Source: Batkoa obscura (lineage: Eukaryota > Entomophthoromycota > Entomophthoromycetes > Entomophthorales > Batkoaceae). Taken from it: a stretch of DNA of 64,000 bases. The position numbers and the translations under genes are program-made. Numbering within the stretch: position 1 is the first letter of the stretch; every line of letters starts with the position of its first letter. The stretch is taken from contig JASVEC010000023.1 in assembly GCA_030770535.1 (NCBI GenBank), positions 124,001 through 188,000 of the forward strand, in the 5' to 3' direction. Below are positions 59,478 through 64,000 of the stretch, one piece after another. Under the pieces are notes generated by a model. The model was given only the letters and a program-made list of their open reading frames with translations. It did no database searches and had not been told where the DNA came from.

Positions 59478-60026
59478 ATGGCTAGTGTTGACCCTAAAGT
59501 TCTTAAAGCTGTCCTCAAGGAAGGTGGTAAACGTGCAGTAGAAATCGTTGGTGTTGCTGAAACCGGTGGTCTCGAATTTTTCTGTACCAAACTTGACGAG
59601 CCAAATGGTAGCGTTGAGCTCCTCCTTGAAGCCCTTAAAGCTATGAATAAACCAATTGACCCTAATGAAGAAGAATCCAAAGGTGGTTCCCAAGACATTG
59701 GTAAAATGATCTTCTCTGTCAGCAATGAACAACTCGCCGTTATCGCTTACGTTCCAGCTGCCAAACAAGATAAAATCACTGCCAAGACTTGGTTAGAACA
59801 CGTTCTTACTAAATATGAAGGTAAAGTTCTCGAAGCTAATGATGAAGTTGCTTCCGGTATCATCCTCGCTAACCCAGAAAAGAACATTTTCTCATTAAAG
59901 GTTCGTGACGAAGCTATCCCATACTCTATCGCTTATCTCCGTTCCCTTGGTCTTTTCCCAGAACAAGCTGATTCTTCTGATGATGAAGCTGCTTTCGGTG
60001 ATGACTTCGATTTCGATAACTGTTAA
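59478..60026 (+). CDS. Small acidic protein of unknown function, highly-expressed-type codon use
   Basis: Intronless, 182 residues. Codon choice differs from all neighbours: many GGT, GTT, GCC, CTC, ATC, ACC and CGT codons, giving a clearly higher G+C third position. In fungi this marks abundant proteins such as ribosomal or glycolytic ones. The product starts MASVDPKVLKAVLKEGGKRA and has a possible alpha/beta fold (GVAETGGLEFFCTKLDEPNG, IGKMIFSVSNEQLAVIAYVP). It ends in an acidic-aromatic tail (DSSDDEAAFGDDFDFDNC) reminiscent of, but not equal to, the acidic tails of ribosomal P proteins. I recall similar 'KEGGKRGVDIQGVAETGG' proteins in oomycetes and other protists, all uncharacterised. No signal peptide or membrane segment. 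Probably a cytosolic, abundant, conserved protein of unknown role. Confidence 0.85.
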   Translation: MASVDPKVLKAVLKEGGKRAVEIVGVAETGGLEFFCTKLDEPNGSVELLLEALKAMNKPIDPNEEESKGGSQDIGKMIFSVSNEQLAVIAYVPAAKQDKITAKTWLEHVLTKYEGKVLEANDEVASGIILANPEKNIFSLKVRDEAIPYSIAYLRSLGLFPEQADSSDDEAAFGDDFDFDNC

Positions 60027-60555
60027 AGAATAAATTTGTAGCTATTTATAATTAGTTATTTATAAAAGAATATATGGTATAAGGAACTTTAATATTTTTA
60101 TTAATATCAGATAATTTTTATTGATTGCTATATATTTAATAATGCAATATCGCATGTACCAACAGCCACTATAATAAAGCCGAAATTTGTAGCTTGTGCT
60201 AATCAAAATTAGTAAATAAACTAGATTGCTGTAAAAAATACACTATTAGATACAACTTTATTCTGACATTTATTTAAAATGAGCTTGAACATACCTTCTA
60301 CTCCTACTTTGATATGTAAAATTACAAAAATGCTTGGTGGCAATTTTCAATAGTTAACTATTGTTGTATTATCTCTTGCTTAAGTTATTAGATACAATAA
60401 AGCTGAAATTTTAATTTGTAGTATTTTTTATTATATAAAATAAAACTATAGCTAATTTGAAACTTAATTTCATTAGCTCTTTAAAAACCAAGGAATTCAA
60501 AGCAAAAATTTTATTTTTTATAATTCTTTTTTTTATAACACTTAGTTTAATAAAA
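60027..60555. other. Intergenic, nothing recognised
   Basis: 529 bp between the acidic-protein stop and U2AF35 start. No repeat of the MITE family and no frame; a short palindrome-rich A/T region only. Confidence 0.6.
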
Positions 60556-61619
60556 ATGGCTGAACATTTAGCATCAATTTATGGTACTGAGAAAGATAAG
60601 TAAGTTTTTAATTTTAATACTCAACGTAATTATCAAAAAGGAGGTTATCAATAATTTAGAGTTTTTTGAATTTGAACTAGTTAACTTTTCAATGTACTCA
60701 AACAGTTTGTTCTTATTTTAGCTTAGGATATAAGCAGTGCCCTTGGCTTGGTTCAATATTTAAACTTTAAAAAAATAGTCAAGCTCTATTTGAGCAAGCA
60801 TTTTAAACCAAATTTTTTATTTAATATAGGGTCAATTGTTCCTTTTACTTTAAAATTGGAGCTTGTAGGCACGGTGAGCGTTGCTCTAGGAAACATGTTA
60901 AACCCACCTTTTCCCAAACCATTTTGGTCCCAAATATTTACCAAAACCCAAACTTCAATTTATCGGTTCCAATGGACGAAGTTGCTCATCAACAACATTT
61001 TGATGACTTTTATGAGGACTTTTTTATTGAGTTGGCTAAATATGGCGAAGTCGAAGAGATGAACGTTTGTGACAATGTTGGGGACCATCTTGTAGGAAAT
61101 ATATATGCTCGCTTCCGCTTCGAAGAAGATGCCGGGAAAGCGGTTGCTGAGTTAAACAACCGATTCTATGCTGGTAAATACAATATGATTGAATTTTTAG
61201 CTAAGCTAATTATTTTTAGGGAGACCATTGTACGCTGAGTTATCTCCAGTGACTGATTTTAGAGAAGGTAATTTTGAATTTATCTTTCTGATAATTGATT
61301 AAAGTAATATTTAGCTTGTTGTCGACAATATGAAAATGGAGAATGTACTCGAGGAGGATTTTGTAATTTCATGCATTTAAAGATGCCATCACGAGAATTA
61401 AGAAAGATACTCCACCAATCTCAGAGGAAGTCAATAGAGATAAAGCGACAAGAACGTCATTTAACAAGAGAGTTAGAAAGAAAATCCCATTATCGTGGCC
61501 GCTCTAGATCAAAGGAAAGGAGTGCTAGAGAAGTTGGGAGATCTAGAGAAAAAGCACGCTCTAGAGAACATGGTGAATCAAGACACCGCCATTCCCCAAG
61601 AGCTAATGGACATGCTTAA
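60556..61619 (+). CDS. U2AF small subunit (U2AF35), 3' splice-site recognition
   Basis: Four exons. The nuclear protein reads the AG of 3' splice sites with U2AF65. [15 protein letters not shown] is joined over a long first intron (about 60601-60829) to [20 protein letters not shown], the first CCCH zinc finger. The U2AF-homology RRM follows: [52 protein letters not shown]. An intron then leads to [20 protein letters not shown] and the second CCCH finger [18 protein letters not shown], whose Cys and His ligands are all present. The C-terminus is an RS-like domain ([20 protein letters not shown]). The product is about 250 residues, like animal U2AF35 (240). The Trp that binds U2AF65 in the animal RRM (LNNRWF) is read here as Phe (LNNRFY). 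Introns of 50 nt or so elsewhere contrast with the 230-nt first intron. Confidence 0.95.
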
Positions 61620-62148
61620 CTTATCTGTCTGATGCTTTTATAATATAGCTGCTTTATTAATATTAAAATTAGGATCTGATTATGTGAATTTGGATTTATG
61701 TTTAAAATATTCAACGTTTTTTTAGTTTATAAATAAGACGATATGATGGAAAAATAAATCGAGTAGAAAAACGAAAATTAAATTATAAAATATATAACGG
61801 CAGTGTTGTAACTGATACTAGTTATTCTGATAGTTGTATTTAACTGTTGATATTAAATGTCACTAACTATAGAATAGATTATTCATATTAAGTAATAGTA
61901 TCGCAGTAACAAATCATGCTCTAACATTCTACTTCTACACCTTTACCATGTAATAAAAGTCAACAAAGTTTAAATAATAAAGGTTTACTCTATAAGTCAA
62001 CATGATTAATTCTTTTAAAACAATAATAAACTAAACACTGCTTTCGTTAATAATTCAAAATGTAATAATAAAACTTGATAACTGTAAAGTGGTTTATTTG
62101 TATTAAATGGTTTTGTTAATGCTTTAGTATAAAAAATTAGTAATCACT
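61620..62148. other. Convergent intergenic region, nothing recognised
   Basis: 529 bp between the convergent stops of U2AF35 and NTE1. AT-rich, without repeats or frames. Confidence 0.6.
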
Positions 62149-64000
62149 CTAGAATGAATTGCGACGTCTAAATCTAGGGCGGTAATCATTTGGAGTACTT
62201 GCGCTTGTAGAAATGGTAGATGAAACTTTTTCCATGTTATGGGCAGAAACATTTGAATTGGTCCAAGTAGATATCAATCCTTCATCATGCCAAGTTTGAA
62301 CACATTTTTGACCATGAGCATAACCTACTGCTTCAATATTGGTAAATGATCCAAACTCTAAAGTTCCATACTTTTGGACTGGGAGACGAATATAAAGACA
62401 TCCCGGTATCTTTTTGGCTGCTTCGATTTGAGAAACACTCGAGATATAAGCAAGTCTAGATTGAATATCAGCAAGAGAAAGAATTTTAGGACGATAAAAG
62501 GGATTCAATTTGGAAAGAACGACATACCATCCAGATAATGAATCTCCATAATTAGTGAAATTATCTTCATTATCTTCTCCAGCGACATCCAGAGCAAATA
62601 TAGTTTCTACACCCATTGAATGCATGACTTCGACTGGAAGGTAGTCTAAATATCCGCCATCTAATAGTAAATTATTACCGTCACATAAAGGAGGCAAAAA
62701 TCCAGAAAGCGACATAGAAGCTCTAACGTATCTCCACAAATATCCGGATTGATGAACTTCAAGTCGAGAATGAGTAATATTGGTAGTGACACAATAGTAT
62801 GGTAGCCATAAATCCTCAATTCTAATATCTTTAAATGTTTTCCAAATACCTCGATTGAACTCATGCCCTGAAAACCAAGAAATAATAGGATAAGTAAGGT
62901 CCGTAACTTTACGCCATAAGCTTGCCATTCTATTGGAAAACACTCTAGCTGGTGCAAACATAGCAACAGTATCTGAATCTCTAGCATACAATCCCCCTAC
63001 ATAAGCTCCGATACTACATCCTCCAACGATATCAATTGGAATCCCTGCTTCTTCAAGGGCCCTTATAAAGCCCAAATGAGCAATTCCTCTTGCTCCTCCT
63101 CCACCAAGGACTAAACCAATAGATCTTCCACACAGACGACGTGCTAAACGAGAAAAATCTGATCTGATCCCAGTGTAAGATGAGGGTTGATGAATAGATT
63201 TCTTTGATAAACCTACACCAGCAACATCAGCGTAATACTGGTGGAGTTGGTCTTTAAGCTCGTTTAAGGTAGATAATATAGGTGGTACATTCTTCATAAT
63301 AACTTGTCGCTTGAGAGGGAACTGCACATGATGATGTGCATGAATCCAAAGCCTAGATTTCAACCAATTTTGAGTTGAACCAGAAGGCACCATATGATCT
63401 GGATGAAGAAGGACAAGCTCCTTTCTAGCTGTTGTTTTAGAGCTGATTAGAAGCCTTTCGAATTCTCCAATAGAAGGATCTTCCGATCCTATGCCAATAA
63501 GTAAAATACAATCAGCTTGCCGTATACATTGACGGGTCCATGGCGAGTTTACTGCCCCATCAGCAGTTAATAAAACAATTCTATGACGCTCTTCTTGTTC
63601 TATTAACCAATTTTTGAGCTTAAGTTTACCCATCTTAGTAAACGCATGCCTTCCAAGTGCGGAATGAACAGAAGCACTATTGATAACTTGAACTGACTCT
63701 CCAATACTTTGGAACGAGTCCCTCAATCTAGCAGAAAATTCTTGGATAGGTACATTCCCTTTAACTGGGACTATTGCTACAGTTTTTAGATTTGTATTAT
63801 TTTTACCAAAACTGGTTTTTTCTATTGATGATGCTGATTTTACTCTCAAACTAGCTTGCTGTTCCATTGTTCTGCGTGCAATCATCCTTGAGATTTGAAT
63901 AGTTACTTCAGGATTTGCAAGCGAAATAGCATCGAATAAGCTCTTTGGCATCCTTGCAAGCTCAGAGTCGCGAATAGCATGCAAAGTAAAAGGGAGTGGG
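62149..64000 (-). CDS. NTE1: Nte1-type lysophospholipase (patatin/NTE), 3' part
   Basis: The open frame runs 617 codons from the right edge to TAG at 62149; the N-terminal membrane and first cyclic-nucleotide-binding-like domains lie outside the window. The ER enzyme deacylates phosphatidylcholine to glycerophosphocholine. The segment starts within the last cNMP-like domain (TLHAIRDSELARMPKSLFDA). It continues with the NTE-specific linker (FSARLRDSFQSIGESVQVIN, HRIVLLTADG). The patatin domain has the oxyanion loop LVLGGGGARGIAHLGFIRAL, the nucleophile motif GGCSIGAYVGGLYA (GxSxG with Cys at the first x), and DGGYLDYLP with the catalytic Asp of the Ser-Asp dyad. Following residues (ALDVAGEDNEDNFTNYGDSL, RLAYISSVSQIEAAKKIPGC) are conserved in fungal Nte1. 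The last exon is long and intronless here; the motifs are intact. Confidence 0.95.
   Translation of the reverse strand, partial: PLPFTLHAIRDSELARMPKSLFDAISLANPEVTIQISRMIARRTMEQQASLRVKSASSIEKTSFGKNNTNLKTVAIVPVKGNVPIQEFSARLRDSFQSIGESVQVINSASVHSALGRHAFTKMGKLKLKNWLIEQEERHRIVLLTADGAVNSPWTRQCIRQADCILLIGIGSEDPSIGEFERLLISSKTTARKELVLLHPDHMVPSGSTQNWLKSRLWIHAHHHVQFPLKRQVIMKNVPPILSTLNELKDQLHQYYADVAGVGLSKKSIHQPSSYTGIRSDFSRLARRLCGRSIGLVLGGGGARGIAHLGFIRALEEAGIPIDIVGGCSIGAYVGGLYARDSDTVAMFAPARVFSNRMASLWRKVTDLTYPIISWFSGHEFNRGIWKTFKDIRIEDLWLPYYCVTTNITHSRLEVHQSGYLWRYVRASMSLSGFLPPLCDGNNLLLDGGYLDYLPVEVMHSMGVETIFALDVAGEDNEDNFTNYGDSLSGWYVVLSKLNPFYRPKILSLADIQSRLAYISSVSQIEAAKKIPGCLYIRLPVQKYGTLEFGSFTNIEAVGYAHGQKCVQTWHDEGLISTWTNSNVSAHNMEKVSSTISTSASTPNDYRPRFRRRNSF

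Noticed and set aside
59235-59768. 177- and 142-codon reverse frames opposite the acidic protein
   Set aside because: They are shadows of the 59478-60026 gene, whose strong codon bias lies on the + strand.

Overview
The window reads as nuclear DNA of an AT-rich fungus, most likely an early-diverging (zygomycete-grade or zoosporic) lineage. The evidence is the gene set: SERCA, Utp7, Pfs2, Ulp1, Fab1, chorismate synthase Aro2, U2AF35 and neuropathy-target-esterase Nte1. Most introns are short (about 40-70 nt) GT..AG introns, intergenic DNA is very AT-rich, and TAA, TAG and TGA all act as stops. A kinase-like protein with Sel1 repeats and a probable NELF-B fit a lineage outside Dikarya. I cannot name the species.

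Layout. 1-594 is the 5' part of an unknown gene leaving the left edge. 1.2-4.6 kb is an 8-exon SERCA calcium pump (-). 5.0-5.4 kb holds a long fold-back repeat. 5.9-7.0 kb is a secreted class-3 lipase (-) and 7.6-8.4 kb an Hsp31/DJ-1 glyoxalase (-). 8.4-12.5 kb is a gene-poor desert. 12.5-17.7 kb is a decayed ABCC transporter pseudogene carrying two MITE insertions. 18.8-23.3 kb is the divergent pair UTP7 (-) and PFS2 (+). 24.6-27.0 kb is an MLKL-like pseudokinase with Sel1 repeats (-). 29.6-31.1 kb is the SUMO protease Ulp1 (+). 31.4-37.8 kb is the lipid kinase Fab1/PIKfyve (-). 40.05-41.4 kb is chorismate synthase (+). 42.1-48.2 kb is a 1913-residue largely disordered protein of unknown function (-). 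50.0-53.5 kb is a basic unknown protein and a Ufd1/zinc-finger protein (+). 53.8-57.2 kb is a NELF-B-like gene (-) divergent from a HORMA-domain gene (+). 59.5-60.0 kb is a small acidic protein with highly-expressed-type codon use (+). 60.6-61.6 kb is U2AF35 (+). 62.1 kb to the right edge is the 3' part of NTE1 (-).

The main non-genic signal is one family of about 100-bp MITE-like elements with at least 19 copies in 64 kb. Termini are TATGGGRRTGT, the core contains AAGCGCTATTTGAGTGGAAA, and insertion is probably at TA. They lie between genes and inside the ABC pseudogene, never in an exon of an intact gene. Two copies head to head make a near-perfect palindrome at 38.8-39.0 kb. No tRNA, rRNA, CRISPR array or virus-like element was recognised.

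The genes are not an operon or biosynthetic cluster. The intact genes are mainly housekeeping: RNA processing, membrane lipid and calcium handling, ubiquitin/SUMO, aromatic amino-acid synthesis. The most promising unusual object is the predicted 4-helix bundle + pseudokinase + Sel1 protein at 24.6-27.0 kb.
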